DNA of 64,000 nt from Erythrobacter dokdonensis DSW-74 (lineage in GTDB: Bacteria > Pseudomonadota > Alphaproteobacteria > Sphingomonadales > Sphingomonadaceae). A model generated the notes under the pieces. The model did no database searches. It saw only the letters and a program-made list of their open reading frames with translations, and was not told the origin of the DNA. Shown one piece after another: positions 51,461-60,969 of the stretch. The stretch spans positions 1 through 64,000 of the forward strand of contig NZ_LZYB01000002.1 in assembly GCF_001677335.1 (NCBI RefSeq). The letters are read 5' to 3'. Every line of letters begins with the position of its first letter. Position 1 is the stretch's first letter. The position numbers and the translations under genes are program-made.

Positions 51461-52384
51461 TCAACGCCGATCGCGTTCAATCTCGTCCGCCGCGCGCGAG
51501 CCCAGGTTGCGGTGCCGGACAGTGGGCGAAAATCCCGCCGCGCGCAAGCCTGCCGCCATCGCTTCGGCAGTATAGACCGAGCGGTGTCTCCCCCCGGTAC
51601 AGCCGAAGGCGACGTGGACATAGGGTTTGCCCTGTGCGGCATAGCGCGGCAGCAGCATCAGCAGCAGGTCGCGAATCCGCGCAAAGGCATCGCCAAAAGC
51701 CGGATCCTTCTCGATATGCTCGCCCACGGGTGCGTCCTGACCGGTCAGCTCGCGCAGTTCCGGTACCCAGTGCGGATTGTCGAGAAAGCGCATGTCGAAC
51801 ACCAGGTCGGCGAGTGGTGGCATCCCCCGCGCGAAGCCGAAGCTGGACAAGGTCAGCGTCATCGCCGCCTTGTCTGCTTCGGGCGCGAAAAGCTGGCGGA
51901 CGTGGCCTTGCAGGTCGTTGCTGGTCATGGCCGAGGTATCGATCATGATCTCGGCCCAGCGCCGCAGCGGCTCCAGCAGTTCGCGTTCGGCGGCAATGCC
52001 TTCCATGACCGGGCGGCCATCGGCCATCGGATGGCGTCGGCGGGTCTCGTTGTAGCGCCGTTCCAGCTCGCTGCCCGAACAGTCGAGGAAGACGAAGGTG
52101 AGCGCAATGTCCTCGCGCGCCGCAAGATCCTTTACCAGCGCGATGATCTCCGCCGGGACAAAGCCGCGGGTGCGCGAATCGAAACCGATCGCAAGCGGCG
52201 CGCGAGCCTCGTCCGGCATCGCCACCAGACGCTTGAGCAGGCGCACCGGAAAATTGTCGATGACCTCCCAGCCGAGGTCTTCCAGCACAGCCAGCGCGGT
52301 CGACTTGCCCGCGCCGGCAAGGCCGGTGACCAGCAGCAGACGCCGGGGAGGTAGCGGGTTCGGTTCCGAAACGACATTCATCAC
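51461..52384 (-). CDS. rapZ: RNase adapter protein RapZ (P-loop)
   Basis: A 307-residue RapZ (YvcJ). Walker A GLAGAGKSTAL (21-31); FLDCSGSELERRYNETRRRH and the C-terminal domain with HVAFGCTGGRHRSVYTAEAM match the family. RapZ senses glucosamine-6-phosphate in enterobacteria, and in alphaproteobacteria the gene lies in the hprK-PTS locus. There is a double ATG at 52384/52381. It lies 66 bp after hprK in the same direction. Confidence 0.96.
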   Translation of the reverse strand: MMNVVSEPNPLPPRRLLLVTGLAGAGKSTALAVLEDLGWEVIDNFPVRLLKRLVAMPDEARAPLAIGFDSRTRGFVPAEIIALVKDLAAREDIALTFVFLDCSGSELERRYNETRRRHPMADGRPVMEGIAAERELLEPLRRWAEIMIDTSAMTSNDLQGHVRQLFAPEADKAAMTLTLSSFGFARGMPPLADLVFDMRFLDNPHWVPELRELTGQDAPVGEHIEKDPAFGDAFARIRDLLLMLLPRYAAQGKPYVHVAFGCTGGRHRSVYTAEAMAAGLRAAGFSPTVRHRNLGSRAADEIERDRR

Positions 52385-52450
52385 CCCAGTTTCGCTGGAC
52401 GCGGCGATGAAGGGAAGCGCAATTTTACGAAGTGGCGCAGTGATCAGCGG

Positions 52451-52876
52451 TCAGCCCACCGCCAGTCCATGGATGCGCAGTGCCCATTCGGCACGGACCG
52501 CCGGGGCCTTGTCGCCCGGAACGAAGGGCAGGACCGGGATGGACATGCCAAGATAGTCACGCGTTACCAGCATCCCCGGCAGGCGTTCGGCATGACCCAC
52601 GCCAACCAGCGAGAGAACCAGAGCAACCGGGGCATCCGCGACCGTAGGCAGGTTAACCAGACCCACGCCGCGGATTTCGAGCAGCCCTGTGATGTTGGGG
52701 GGCGGGCTGGCGACCAGCCGGCCACCCTCGCGCGCCAGCATCACCCCGTCATCGCCAATCAGGCGGGCGCCGCGATCGATCAGCGACAGGGCGAGGCTCG
52801 ATTTGCCGCTGCCCGGCGGCCCTTCGAGGATGGCGGCGCGTCCTTCGATTTCGACCGCGCTGGCCTGGATCAGCAT
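52451..52876 (-). CDS. hprK: HPr kinase/phosphorylase, short alphaproteobacterial form
   Basis: A 141-residue protein, only the catalytic C-terminal domain of HprK (Gram-positive forms have about 310 residues). P-loop GPPGSGKSS (19-27); LIGDDGVML, LEIRGVGLVNLPTV (signature near the phosphorylase loop) and GMLVTRDYLGMSIPVLPFVP follow. It phosphorylates HPr at Ser50. The start at 52876 has a GGAGG ribosome site; a longer frame upstream would overlap the kinase gene. Position between chvG and rapZ is the conserved alphaproteobacterial order. Confidence 0.93.
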   Translation of the reverse strand: MLIQASAVEIEGRAAILEGPPGSGKSSLALSLIDRGARLIGDDGVMLAREGGRLVASPPPNITGLLEIRGVGLVNLPTVADAPVALVLSLVGVGHAERLPGMLVTRDYLGMSIPVLPFVPGDKAPAVRAEWALRIHGLAVG

Positions 52877-52890
52877 CGGCAATCCTCCGT

Positions 52891-54447
52891 TCACTTGGCC
52901 GGCAACCTCAGGCACAGGCATGCACCGCTTGCGCCATCGGGTCTGCTCCGCGCCGTCAGGGAGCCATCATGGGCCTCCGCGATCGCCCGTGCAATGGCAA
53001 GACCCAGGCCCGAGTGGTTGCCGAAATCCTCCTCGGCCGGGCGCACCGAGTGGAACCGCTGGAACACCTTCTCGCGCGAGCTCTCCGGAATGCCCGGACC
53101 GTGATCGCAGACCATCAAGGTGACCCATTCCCCGTCATTCTCGACATCAACCTCGATCGGCGCATCAGGGGGGGAGAAAGACACGGCATTGTCGAGCAGG
53201 TTCTCGATCACGCGTTCGAGCCGGACCCCGACACCGCGCACATTGGCAGCATAACCGCGCGACGAAAGTTCGATCGGACGGCCTCCGTTCTCGGCACGGT
53301 CTTCCCGCCCGCCGATGATGGCGCGGGCGAGGTCGCCGAGATCGATCCGCTCAAGCGTCGCGCGGCTCATCTCGGCATCGATCCGGCTGGCATCGGAGAT
53401 CTCGCTCACCAGCCGGTCGATCCGGCGCACATCATGGGTGGCGATCTGGATCAGTTCCCGCCGCAGCGCGGGGTCTTCGACCCGGGGGAGCGATTCGATC
53501 GCGCTGCGAAGGCTGGCGAGCGGGTTCTTGATCTCGTGCGCCACATCGGCCGCGAAGCTGTCGACCGCATCGATGCGTTGCCGCAATGCGCCCGTCATGT
53601 CGGAGACGGCGCGGGCGAGCAGGCCGATCTCGTCGCTGCGCTGGGGCAGACGCGGAACCTCGACCTCGCGCTCGCGGCCCTGTCGCACCCGCACCGCAGC
53701 GCGCGCCAGCTGGCGCAGAGGCGTAACGATGGTGCGGGCAAGGAAGAGCGAGAGCAGCGCCGATGCCGCCAGCACAACCAGCATGGCGATCAGCAGGGTG
53801 GTGCGCGCGGCGCGCACACTTTCGGTAATGTCGACCGCGTTTCGCACCGTCAGCAGGGTTGCGCCGTTGAGCCCGACGGGGGCTGCCGCGGTTATCACCG
53901 GCGTCCCGTCGCGCCAGTCGTAGAGGCGAACCTGCGACAGGCCGAGTTCACGCGCGCGCGCCAGTTCGGGCCAGGCATCGGCTTCCTGGGCTTCAGGCTC
54001 GACGTAGTCCTGCACCGCTTCGGCGCTGACGATGGTATCGACCGTGCGATCGAGCCAGCGGGCGAACTGTTGCTCCCAGTCATCGTCGGTGATGTCGTTG
54101 AAGCGGAATGCCGGTTCGGCGAGCGCAAAGCTGTCGGCGGTGAGGCGGCCTTCGGCATCGAACATGCGCAGGCGCATGCGCTGTTCCTTGCCGATCTGCA
54201 CCAGCAGCGCCTCCTGCCGCTCGCGCGTGGCTCCGGCGAGTGCCTCGGCGGTAATCTGTGCCTCGATCCGGGCGAGCTTGAAGCGCTCGTTGATCAGCTG
54301 GGTACGGTAGCTGTCGAGATAGAACAGCCCGCCGCCCAGCAGCGCCAGCGGCAGGATGTTGACGACCAGGATACGCGCGGTGAGCGCAAAGCGTCCGGTT
54401 GCGGTGAGCTGTTCGCCGCTTGCCGCGGTGCGGCCCGTCTCAGCCAT
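52891..54447 (-). CDS. chvG: ChvG/ExoS-type sensor histidine kinase
   Basis: A 518-residue inner-membrane kinase. TM1 (about 23-44, [20 protein letters not shown]), a long periplasmic sensor region, TM2 (about 220-240), HAMP, HisKA with phosphorylated His304 ([16 protein letters not shown]), then the ATPase domain with N box [14 protein letters not shown] and G boxes [10 protein letters not shown] and [16 protein letters not shown]. It phosphorylates ChvI; orthologues respond to acid and envelope stress. The start at 54447 overlaps the chvI stop by 8 bp. hprK lies 14 bp downstream. Confidence 0.95.
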   Translation of the reverse strand: MAETGRTAASGEQLTATGRFALTARILVVNILPLALLGGGLFYLDSYRTQLINERFKLARIEAQITAEALAGATRERQEALLVQIGKEQRMRLRMFDAEGRLTADSFALAEPAFRFNDITDDDWEQQFARWLDRTVDTIVSAEAVQDYVEPEAQEADAWPELARARELGLSQVRLYDWRDGTPVITAAAPVGLNGATLLTVRNAVDITESVRAARTTLLIAMLVVLAASALLSLFLARTIVTPLRQLARAAVRVRQGREREVEVPRLPQRSDEIGLLARAVSDMTGALRQRIDAVDSFAADVAHEIKNPLASLRSAIESLPRVEDPALRRELIQIATHDVRRIDRLVSEISDASRIDAEMSRATLERIDLGDLARAIIGGREDRAENGGRPIELSSRGYAANVRGVGVRLERVIENLLDNAVSFSPPDAPIEVDVENDGEWVTLMVCDHGPGIPESSREKVFQRFHSVRPAEEDFGNHSGLGLAIARAIAEAHDGSLTARSRPDGASGACLCLRLPAK

Positions 54448-55213
54448 CGGTGAAACTGTAGCCCGCGCCGTAAAGCGTATCGATCGCGGCGAATTCGGGA
54501 TCGACCATCCGGAACTTGCGCCGCATCCGCTTGATGTGGCTGTCGACCGTGCGATCATCGACGAAGATATCGTCGGGATAGGCCGCATCCATCAGCTGGT
54601 TGCGGCTCTTGATCACGCCGGGGCGGATGGCGAGCGCCTCGAGGATGAGGAATTCGGTAACGGTCAGGCTGACGGGCTGGCCGTCCCAGGTGACGTGGTG
54701 GCGGGCCGGATCCATGAACAGCCGCCCGCGCGAGAGACTGGCGGGCTGGGGCTCGCCCGGATCGGCCGCGTTGCCGCCGCCCGCCACAGGCTCGGCCCGG
54801 CGCAGGATCGCGCGGATACGGGCGACCAGCAGGCGCAGGGAGAAGGGCTTGGCGATGTAATCGTCCGCGCCGAGTTCGAGCCCGGCTTCCTCGTCGCTTT
54901 CGTCGTCCTTGCTGGTGAGGAAGATGACCGGCAGCGGCGAATGTTCGCGCAGGCGGCGCAGCAGCTCCATCCCGTCCATCTTCGGCATCTTGATGTCGAA
55001 CACGGCAAGATCGGGCGGATTGTCGAGCAGCGCCTTCAGCGCGGTCTCGCCATCGGAATAGAGCCGCGTGGCAAAGCCTTCGGCCTGAAGCGCGATCGAA
55101 ACCGTGGTCAGGATGTTGCGGTCATCGTCGACCAGTGCGATCTGCACCGCACGCTCGCCGGCGCAGGGCGGATCGACGTTTGTCGCGGCACTGCCCAAGG
55201 TGCTGTCGGACAT
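54440..55213 (-). CDS. chvI: ChvI-type OmpR-family response regulator
   Basis: A 257-residue protein: receiver domain (25-140) with acidic pair DDD near 29, phosphorylated Asp73 in [14 protein letters not shown] and conserved Lys in [12 protein letters not shown], then an OmpR winged helix (about 160-255, [38 protein letters not shown]). The start at 55213 follows AGGGATAGG. It forms a two-component system with ChvG, encoded right after it, and lies divergent from pckA, as in Rhizobiales. Confidence 0.95.
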   Translation of the reverse strand: MSDSTLGSAATNVDPPCAGERAVQIALVDDDRNILTTVSIALQAEGFATRLYSDGETALKALLDNPPDLAVFDIKMPKMDGMELLRRLREHSPLPVIFLTSKDDESDEEAGLELGADDYIAKPFSLRLLVARIRAILRRAEPVAGGGNAADPGEPQPASLSRGRLFMDPARHHVTWDGQPVSLTVTEFLILEALAIRPGVIKSRNQLMDAAYPDDIFVDDRTVDSHIKRMRRKFRMVDPEFAAIDTLYGAGYSFTDG

Positions 55214-55543
55214 GCTGCCTATCCCTTTTGCCGCCACCATCCCATTACGATAGCGGTAGCGCCATTGCGCGCCAGAGACAATTGGCGAGACAAGCGATCG
55301 GCGGGCTGTTGCAGGCAGAGGCACGATCCTCGCAAAAATGTCATGGGACAGCGGGTTTGACGCGCCCGAGGGCGCAAACTAAGCCGCGCCGCGCGAGGGA
55401 CGGGACAAGTTGCGTATCCCGTAGCGGCTGGTGGTTGCATACGTATGCGCGGATGCTACTTGGAGCGCTACGCGAGGGGTGCGGATTCGCTTGCTTCCCG
55501 GCTCTTGCGACCTTGCCAATCCGACCGGCTCAGGAGACCTGCC
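55214..55543. promoter_or_regulatory. chvI/pckA divergent region with a 12-bp palindrome
   Basis: This 330-bp gap has no gene. It contains GCATACGTATGC (55437-55448), a perfect palindrome about 95 bp upstream of the pckA start, extended by T-T on the left. A LacI- or GntR-type regulator could bind such a site; in Sinorhizobium pckA is controlled by a LacI-type regulator. Shared control of chvI and pckA is also possible. pckA is preceded by AGGAG at 55532. Confidence 0.4.
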
Positions 55544-57157
55544 TTGACCTCGCTTGCATACCCGCTGGCCGCCCAGAACCTCACCACCCGGGCCCGCATC
55601 CACGCCAATCTGGGCACGCCTGCACTGGTCGAGCACGCGCTGGCGAGGGGTGAGGGCAAGCTGACAAAGCACGGCGCGCTGCTGGTGGAAACCGGCAAGT
55701 TCACCGGTCGCAGCGTCAAGGACAAGTTCATTGTCCGCGATGCCGAGACGGAAAACACGATCAATTGGGGCGCCATCAACCAGCCGATGAGCGAAGAGCA
55801 TTTCGCCAATCTGAAGGCTGATTTCCTTGCGCACCTTGAAGGGCAGGACGAACTTTATGTCGCCGACCTGTTCGGCGGATCGCAGCCGGAATACCGAGTG
55901 AACGTGCGCGTCATCAACCAGATGGCCTGGCACAACCTGTTCATCCGCACGCTGCTGGTGCGCCCCACGGCTGAAGAGCTCGCCAGCTTCGTTCCCGAAT
56001 ACACCATCATCAACCTGCCGAGCTTCAAGGCGAACCCCGAACGCCACGGCTGCCGCAGCGACACGGTGATCGCGGTGAGCTTCACCGAAAAGCTGATCCT
56101 GATCGGCAACACCGAATATTCGGGCGAGATGAAGAAGGGCGTGTTCGGCCTCTTGAACTACCTGCTGCCCGCGCAGGGCGTGATGCCGATGCACTGCAGC
56201 GCCAATATCGGCGCGGACGGCAAGAGTGCGATCTTCTTCGGCCTGTCGGGCACCGGCAAGACCACGCTTTCGGCCGATGCCAGCCGCACGCTCATCGGTG
56301 ATGACGAGCACGGCTGGTCGGACACCGCGGTCTTCAACTTCGAAGGCGGCTGCTACGCCAAGATGATCAACCTTTCCGAAGACGGCGAACCCGAAATCTA
56401 CGCGACGACGAAGATGTTCGGCACGATCCTCGAAAACGTCGCGATGGACGAGGCGACCCGCGAGCTGGACTTCACGGATTCGAGCAAGACCGAGAATACC
56501 CGCGGTGCCTATCCGATCGAGTTCATCCCCAACACTTCGGAAAAGAACCTCGGCCCGGCGCCGTCGAACGTCATCATGCTCACCGCCGACGCTTTCGGCG
56601 TGCTGCCTCCGATCGCCCGGCTGACCCCCGATCAGGCGATGTATTATTTCCTCAGCGGCTACACCGCCAAGGTTGCCGGGACCGAGATCGGCGTTACCGA
56701 GCCGGAAGCGACCTTCTCGACCTGCTTCGGCGCGGCCTTCATGCCGCGTCATCCGAGCGTTTACGGCAACCTGCTGAAAGAACGCATCGGCAAGGGCGGA
56801 GCGGAGTGCTGGCTGGTCAACACCGGCTGGACCGGCGGCAAGTACGGCACCGGCAGCCGCATGCCGATCAAGGCGACCCGCGCGCTGCTCAACGCCGTGC
56901 TTGACGGCAAGATGGACGAGGTCGAATTCCGCAAGGACCCCAATTTCGGCTTCGATGTGCCGGTCTTCGTGCCTGCTCTGGCCGAAGCCGGCCTTGACCA
57001 GACCATTCTCGACCCGCGCAGCACCTGGGCCGACGGCGCCGAGTATGACGCGACCGCAAAGAAGCTGGTGCAGCTGTTCATCGACAACTTCGCGCAGTTC
57101 GAGCCCCACGTCGACGAAGGCGTGCGCCAGGCTGCTCCGGCACCGGTCGCCGCCTGA
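55544..57157 (+). CDS. pckA: Phosphoenolpyruvate carboxykinase (ATP)
   Basis: A 537-residue ATP-type PEPCK that turns oxaloacetate and ATP into PEP and CO2 in gluconeogenesis. [30 protein letters not shown], the kinase loop [11 protein letters not shown] (about 239-249), [20 protein letters not shown] and YTAKVAGTE are all in order. The start chosen is TTG 55544, because AGGAG precedes it by eight bases and the protein then begins as family members do ([13 protein letters not shown]). An ATG at 55445 would add 33 non-conserved residues. It diverges from chvI. A terminator follows. Confidence 0.94.
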   Translation: MTSLAYPLAAQNLTTRARIHANLGTPALVEHALARGEGKLTKHGALLVETGKFTGRSVKDKFIVRDAETENTINWGAINQPMSEEHFANLKADFLAHLEGQDELYVADLFGGSQPEYRVNVRVINQMAWHNLFIRTLLVRPTAEELASFVPEYTIINLPSFKANPERHGCRSDTVIAVSFTEKLILIGNTEYSGEMKKGVFGLLNYLLPAQGVMPMHCSANIGADGKSAIFFGLSGTGKTTLSADASRTLIGDDEHGWSDTAVFNFEGGCYAKMINLSEDGEPEIYATTKMFGTILENVAMDEATRELDFTDSSKTENTRGAYPIEFIPNTSEKNLGPAPSNVIMLTADAFGVLPPIARLTPDQAMYYFLSGYTAKVAGTEIGVTEPEATFSTCFGAAFMPRHPSVYGNLLKERIGKGGAECWLVNTGWTGGKYGTGSRMPIKATRALLNAVLDGKMDEVEFRKDPNFGFDVPVFVPALAEAGLDQTILDPRSTWADGAEYDATAKKLVQLFIDNFAQFEPHVDEGVRQAAPAPVAA

Positions 57158-57180
57158 TCCGTTCACGAGTTGGAGAGGAG

Positions 57181-57216
57181 AGCCCCGCCCGGCGCAAGAC
57201 CGGAGCGGGGCTTTTT
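57181..57216 (+). terminator. Rho-independent terminator of pckA
   Basis: AGCCCCGC pairs with GCGGGGCT, with inner CCGG/CCGG pairing and a small loop, followed by TTTTT. It begins 23 bp after the pckA stop. This is the clearest intrinsic terminator in the window. Confidence 0.85.
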
Positions 57217-57278
57217 CCTTGAATCGTCCCATGCCTGCGTCACACTCGGACGGGGATCCGAGTCGAAGGAGAGACGGC

Positions 57279-57602
57279 ATGAGCATTCTGGACGGTATTC
57301 TGAAGAACATCGGCGGCGCGCCGGACGATGTGGTGAACCTTGCCAAGCAGGTCGGGCTGGATCCGGCGATGGTAGAAAAGGCGATCGCGACGCTCGGCCA
57401 TACGCATCAGCTGGAGGGCGATACAATCGAGCTGGCGGCGGAAAAGACCGGCCTCAGCACTGATGCCCTCGGTCAGATCGTCGCAGCGATCGGCGGCGAA
57501 GGCTCGCTCGCCAACTTCGCGAACATCCTTGACCGTGATGGTGACGGCAACCCGATCGACGACATCATGGACATGGCCAAGGGGTTGTTCGGCAAGAGCT
57601 GA
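57279..57602 (+). CDS. Small conserved protein, 107 aa, EF-hand-like/DUF937-like
   Basis: The ATG at 57279 follows AAGGAG. The helical protein (SILDGILKNIGGAPDDVVNL, then GLDPAMVEKAIATLG and GLSTDALGQIVAAIGGEGSL) ends in a single acidic loop LDRDGDGNPIDDIMDMAKGL, which has the D-x-D-x-D-G spacing of a calcium-binding dockerin/EF-hand loop and is typical of DUF937-type proteins. It is free-standing between the pckA terminator and the convergent metallopeptidase. Function unknown; cytoplasmic as far as seen. Confidence 0.75.
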   Translation: MSILDGILKNIGGAPDDVVNLAKQVGLDPAMVEKAIATLGHTHQLEGDTIELAAEKTGLSTDALGQIVAAIGGEGSLANFANILDRDGDGNPIDDIMDMAKGLFGKS

Positions 57603-57608
57603 GCAGTC

Positions 57609-59174
57609 TCAATTCACTGTGCCGGAAAGCTCGGCGCCCTCGTCCTCTTCGGGCAGGTTGCTGACGTCGACAATCGTGCCATCGGCGACATCGCTGACCA
57701 TTGCGATCAGTCGTTTGGCGCGGCTGGCCGCAGGGCTGCCGTGGGGATCGGCGGCCAGCGGAGCAAGGAACTGACGCGCGCGGGCGTTCTCGCCCTCCGC
57801 GATTATCATCATTCCGGTGTCAATCTGATATTGTTGGTCGAACGGGGCTAGCTGCGCGGCATAGCTAAGCGCGGCGCGGACATCCTTTGGTGGCTTGATG
57901 CCACGCTCGGCAAAGCTGCGATAATAGTAATACAGCGGTAACGGATGTTCGGGTTCGATCGCGTTGAGGGCCTCGAATGGCCGCATCGCCGCGGCAAAGG
58001 CGGCCTCGCGGTCGTCCGCGTCCTTCGCCTGGCGGAACAACGCAAAGCCCTTCTGCACATAGGCGTTGACCTGACGCGGATCGAGCGCGAGCGCCTTGTC
58101 GGCGGCGGCGATCGCTTCGGCATCATTGCCCGCATCATATTCCGCTTCAGCCAGGGCTGCGAGCACCGCGGCGTCATCCGGGAAACGGGCTGCAACAGCG
58201 CGGGCGCCAGTCAGGATGTCAGCCGCCTGGGCTTCATCGACGCCGCGCTTGGAGCGGATCCGGAGCGGCATGATTTCGGCTTCACCTTCTGTCAGCCTGC
58301 GCAATTGCACCGGGCTTCCGGTCGACAGCTTGTCGGCACCAAGGATGGCGACGTTCAGGCGCTTGTTCTTGTATGAGCGTAGCTCCTTTTCGAGCGCATC
58401 GAGATCGCCGAACGCCGTCTCTGCCGCCGCGAGCGGTGCCATGCCCTCGAGCAGATTGCGCTGATACTGGCTCAACTGCCCGGCACGTTCGCTGGAGAAG
58501 GTGAGGTAGTGATAGGTCAGCCAGCTCTTGCCGTAGAAGGCATCATAGCCGCTGCCCTTCTGCTTCTCGTAGAGTTCCGGATCGAACAGCTCGCGCAGCG
58601 GTACCGGTTCGGCAAAGGCAAGTTCGCTCGACCGGTGCTGCGCCACTTGCCCGACGTAAAGGCTGCCGTCGTCATTGAAGGTCGTTGCCGCGAAAAACTC
58701 CGCCGCACCTTCGTTCATCCACCGCGGCATGGGCATGCGCGAGGAAGAGATCAGGAAATGGTGGGCATATTCATGCAGCAGCACGATCGTGGAAAAATGG
58801 GGATAGCCCTTCTGGTTCTGGATCTCCTGCACGAAGGCGACGCTGCCACCGGCGCGCGGAATGTAGAAGCCGGCCACGAAGCGGTTGTCGCCGCCCATCA
58901 GCTTTTGAATGTCCCGCTCGCTTCCGACGACATAGATGGTGACCCGGTTCGACGGACTGGGCTTTTCGATCTTGCGCTGGGTCAGGAACGCCATCGCGCT
59001 GTGATAGCGTTCCAGGCTTTCGGCAAAGCGGATGATATCGCGATCGGAGTCCCTGGCGTAGATCACGAAGTGATCGGTCGAGGCCTCGTACCATTCGGCC
59101 TGCGCGGGAAGCGCGGCCAGCAGCAAAGCGCAAACGCCGAAGACGGCGCGAACAAGATTACCCAGCATCATCAT
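57609..59174 (-). CDS. Secreted HExxH metallopeptidase-like protein with TPR repeats
   Basis: A 521-residue protein with a signal peptide (LGNLVRAVFGVCALLLAALP, AQA cleavage). A gluzincin-like domain follows: HEYAHH near residue 135 and the downstream glutamate in MNEGAAEFFA near 157. Its C-terminal half has TPR-like repeats (NDAEAIAAADKALALDPRQV, NAYVQKGFALFRQAKDADDR). It is probably periplasmic or surface-exposed; the substrate is unknown. Three successive ATGs (59174, 59171, 59168) follow AAGGGG. An upstream extension to 59228 would bury the signal peptide. Confidence 0.8.
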   Translation of the reverse strand: MMMLGNLVRAVFGVCALLLAALPAQAEWYEASTDHFVIYARDSDRDIIRFAESLERYHSAMAFLTQRKIEKPSPSNRVTIYVVGSERDIQKLMGGDNRFVAGFYIPRAGGSVAFVQEIQNQKGYPHFSTIVLLHEYAHHFLISSSRMPMPRWMNEGAAEFFAATTFNDDGSLYVGQVAQHRSSELAFAEPVPLRELFDPELYEKQKGSGYDAFYGKSWLTYHYLTFSSERAGQLSQYQRNLLEGMAPLAAAETAFGDLDALEKELRSYKNKRLNVAILGADKLSTGSPVQLRRLTEGEAEIMPLRIRSKRGVDEAQAADILTGARAVAARFPDDAAVLAALAEAEYDAGNDAEAIAAADKALALDPRQVNAYVQKGFALFRQAKDADDREAAFAAAMRPFEALNAIEPEHPLPLYYYYRSFAERGIKPPKDVRAALSYAAQLAPFDQQYQIDTGMMIIAEGENARARQFLAPLAADPHGSPAASRAKRLIAMVSDVADGTIVDVSNLPEEDEGAELSGTVN

Positions 59175-59284
59175 GGCCCCTTGCCCTGCCTGCGATTGCA
59201 GGATGCAAGCCCCGAGAATAGGACGCATTCTCCCTGATGCAAAAGATTTTTCGGGATGATTCCGGGCATGACCGGGCGGGCCGA

Positions 59285-60910
59285 TTACGCCTCTGCGGCA
59301 CGCATATCCTCGAGATATTGCCAGATCCGGCTGACCACCACCGATCCTTCCCCCACCGCGCTTGCCACGCGCTTGACCGATCCGGCACGCACATCGCCGA
59401 CCCCGAAAATGCCCGGCGCGGTGGTTGCAAAATCGTCCGCCTGCCCTGCTGCGGCGCCAGTCAGCACGAAGCCCTTGTCATCGGTCGCCGCCAATCCTGA
59501 CAGCCAGTCGGTATTGGGCGCGGCACCGATCATGATGAACAGCGCGCGGGTATCGATCCGGCGCTCGGTGTCCTTCGTCTTGAGCGTGATTGCTTCCAGC
59601 CACTTGTCGCCGTGCAACGCGGTCACTTCGCTGTGATAGTGGATGGTGATGCGCGGATCGGCCTCCAGCCGCTGCGACAGATAGCTCGACATCGAGGCGG
59701 CGAGGCTGCCCGAACGCACCACCAGATGGACGTGGGCTGCGGCGCGGCTGAGGAACATGGCTGCCTGACCTGCCGAATTGCCGCCGCCGATCACCACGGC
59801 TTCGGTCTGGTTGCAGAAGCGCGCCTCCATCTCGGTCGCCGAATAGAACACGCCCGCACCTTCCAGCGCCTCCAGATGGTCAAGCGGCAGGCGGCGATAC
59901 TGCACCCCCGTTGCCACCAGCACCGCGCGGGCGCAGAGTTCATCCCCGTCATCGAGCGTGGCGCAATAGGAGCCGTCCGCGCGCCTCGCCATGGCCTCGA
60001 CCCGGCGTGGCATCACGAAGCGGGTGCCGAACTTCATCGCCTGCACCTGCCCGCGCCATGTGAGATCGGTGCCGGAAATGCCGGTGGGAAAGCCCATGTA
60101 GTTCTCGATCCGGCTCGATGTGCCGGCCTGCCCGCCGACGGCGGTATCCTCGATCACCAGTGCCTCGATCCCCTCGCTGCCCGCATAGACCGCCGCCGCG
60201 ACCCCTGCCGGGCCGCCGCCGACGATAAGCAGGTCGTAGGTATGCTGCGCGCAGATATCGAGATCGAGTCCGAGATATTGCGCGACCTTGCGCGGGGTGG
60301 GATCATCCAGCCGGGTGTCGGTGCCGAGGATCACCGAAGGCTCGTGCCCGATCAGGCTGCACACCTCCACGGTCTCCGGATCGGCCCCGTCCATGTCGAA
60401 GCTCTGGAACGGAATGCGGTTCCTCGACAGGAAGCGTTCGACCGCCTGCACCTGCGGATCGCGGTCCGCGCCGACCACCTTGACCGCGCTGTTCTTCAAT
60501 TCGAACTGCTTGCGCCGCCGCGCGGCGAAGACGGTCAGGACATGATCGGAAAGCTCCGGCACCTGGCTCATCAACGCGAGCATGTCTTCACGCGGGGCCT
60601 CGATCACGCGGGTGTCGACCGCTGCGCGCATTTTCAGGTAGTTGGTGCTGCGGTTGAGAAAGCCGATCTCGCCTGCGAACTGCGTGGGGCCGAGGCCGGA
60701 AGGCAGCAGCCGCTTGCCGGTATAGGGATCGACCACCTCGATCTCCCCTTCGAGAACGTAGACGAAGCGGTCGAGCGGCTCGCCGATATCCATCACGATG
60801 CTGCCCGCCGGGTAGCTGACTTCGCGCCCGATCGCGCAGATGGCATCGACATGCGACGGTGCCAGCGGCACCCGGCGCATGGTTTCAAGGTCTTGTCCCA
60901 GTGTTTCCAT
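59285..60910 (-). CDS. cNMP-binding domain/thioredoxin-reductase-like flavoprotein lacking CxxC
   Basis: A 541-residue fusion: an N-terminal cyclic-nucleotide-binding domain (about 15-130, GSIVMDIGEPLDRFVYVLEG, FAGEIGFLNRSTNYL), a thioredoxin-like linker (about 145-215), then a thioredoxin-reductase-like FAD/NAD(P)H fold (FAD motif LLIVGGGPAGVAAAVYAG near 227, NAD(P) motif VVIGGGNSAGQAAMF near 370, C-terminal GIFGVGDVRAGSVKRVASAV). The redox CxxC of true thioredoxin reductases is replaced by YSATEMEARFC, so disulfide reduction is not expected. It may use cyclic nucleotides to control an NAD(P)H oxidoreductase activity. Monocistronic. Confidence 0.9.
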   Translation of the reverse strand: METLGQDLETMRRVPLAPSHVDAICAIGREVSYPAGSIVMDIGEPLDRFVYVLEGEIEVVDPYTGKRLLPSGLGPTQFAGEIGFLNRSTNYLKMRAAVDTRVIEAPREDMLALMSQVPELSDHVLTVFAARRRKQFELKNSAVKVVGADRDPQVQAVERFLSRNRIPFQSFDMDGADPETVEVCSLIGHEPSVILGTDTRLDDPTPRKVAQYLGLDLDICAQHTYDLLIVGGGPAGVAAAVYAGSEGIEALVIEDTAVGGQAGTSSRIENYMGFPTGISGTDLTWRGQVQAMKFGTRFVMPRRVEAMARRADGSYCATLDDGDELCARAVLVATGVQYRRLPLDHLEALEGAGVFYSATEMEARFCNQTEAVVIGGGNSAGQAAMFLSRAAAHVHLVVRSGSLAASMSSYLSQRLEADPRITIHYHSEVTALHGDKWLEAITLKTKDTERRIDTRALFIMIGAAPNTDWLSGLAATDDKGFVLTGAAAGQADDFATTAPGIFGVGDVRAGSVKRVASAVGEGSVVVSRIWQYLEDMRAAEA

Positions 60911-60969
60911 GCGACCCTCCGGCTGTCGTCCGCACGGAAGCGATGCCCGCCGGAGGTTGCAAGATGGGG

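Noticed and set aside
55445..55543. ATG start for pckA 99 bp upstream
   Set aside because: It has no ribosome site, the residues are not conserved and it overlaps the palindromic control site. TTG 55544 follows AGGAG.
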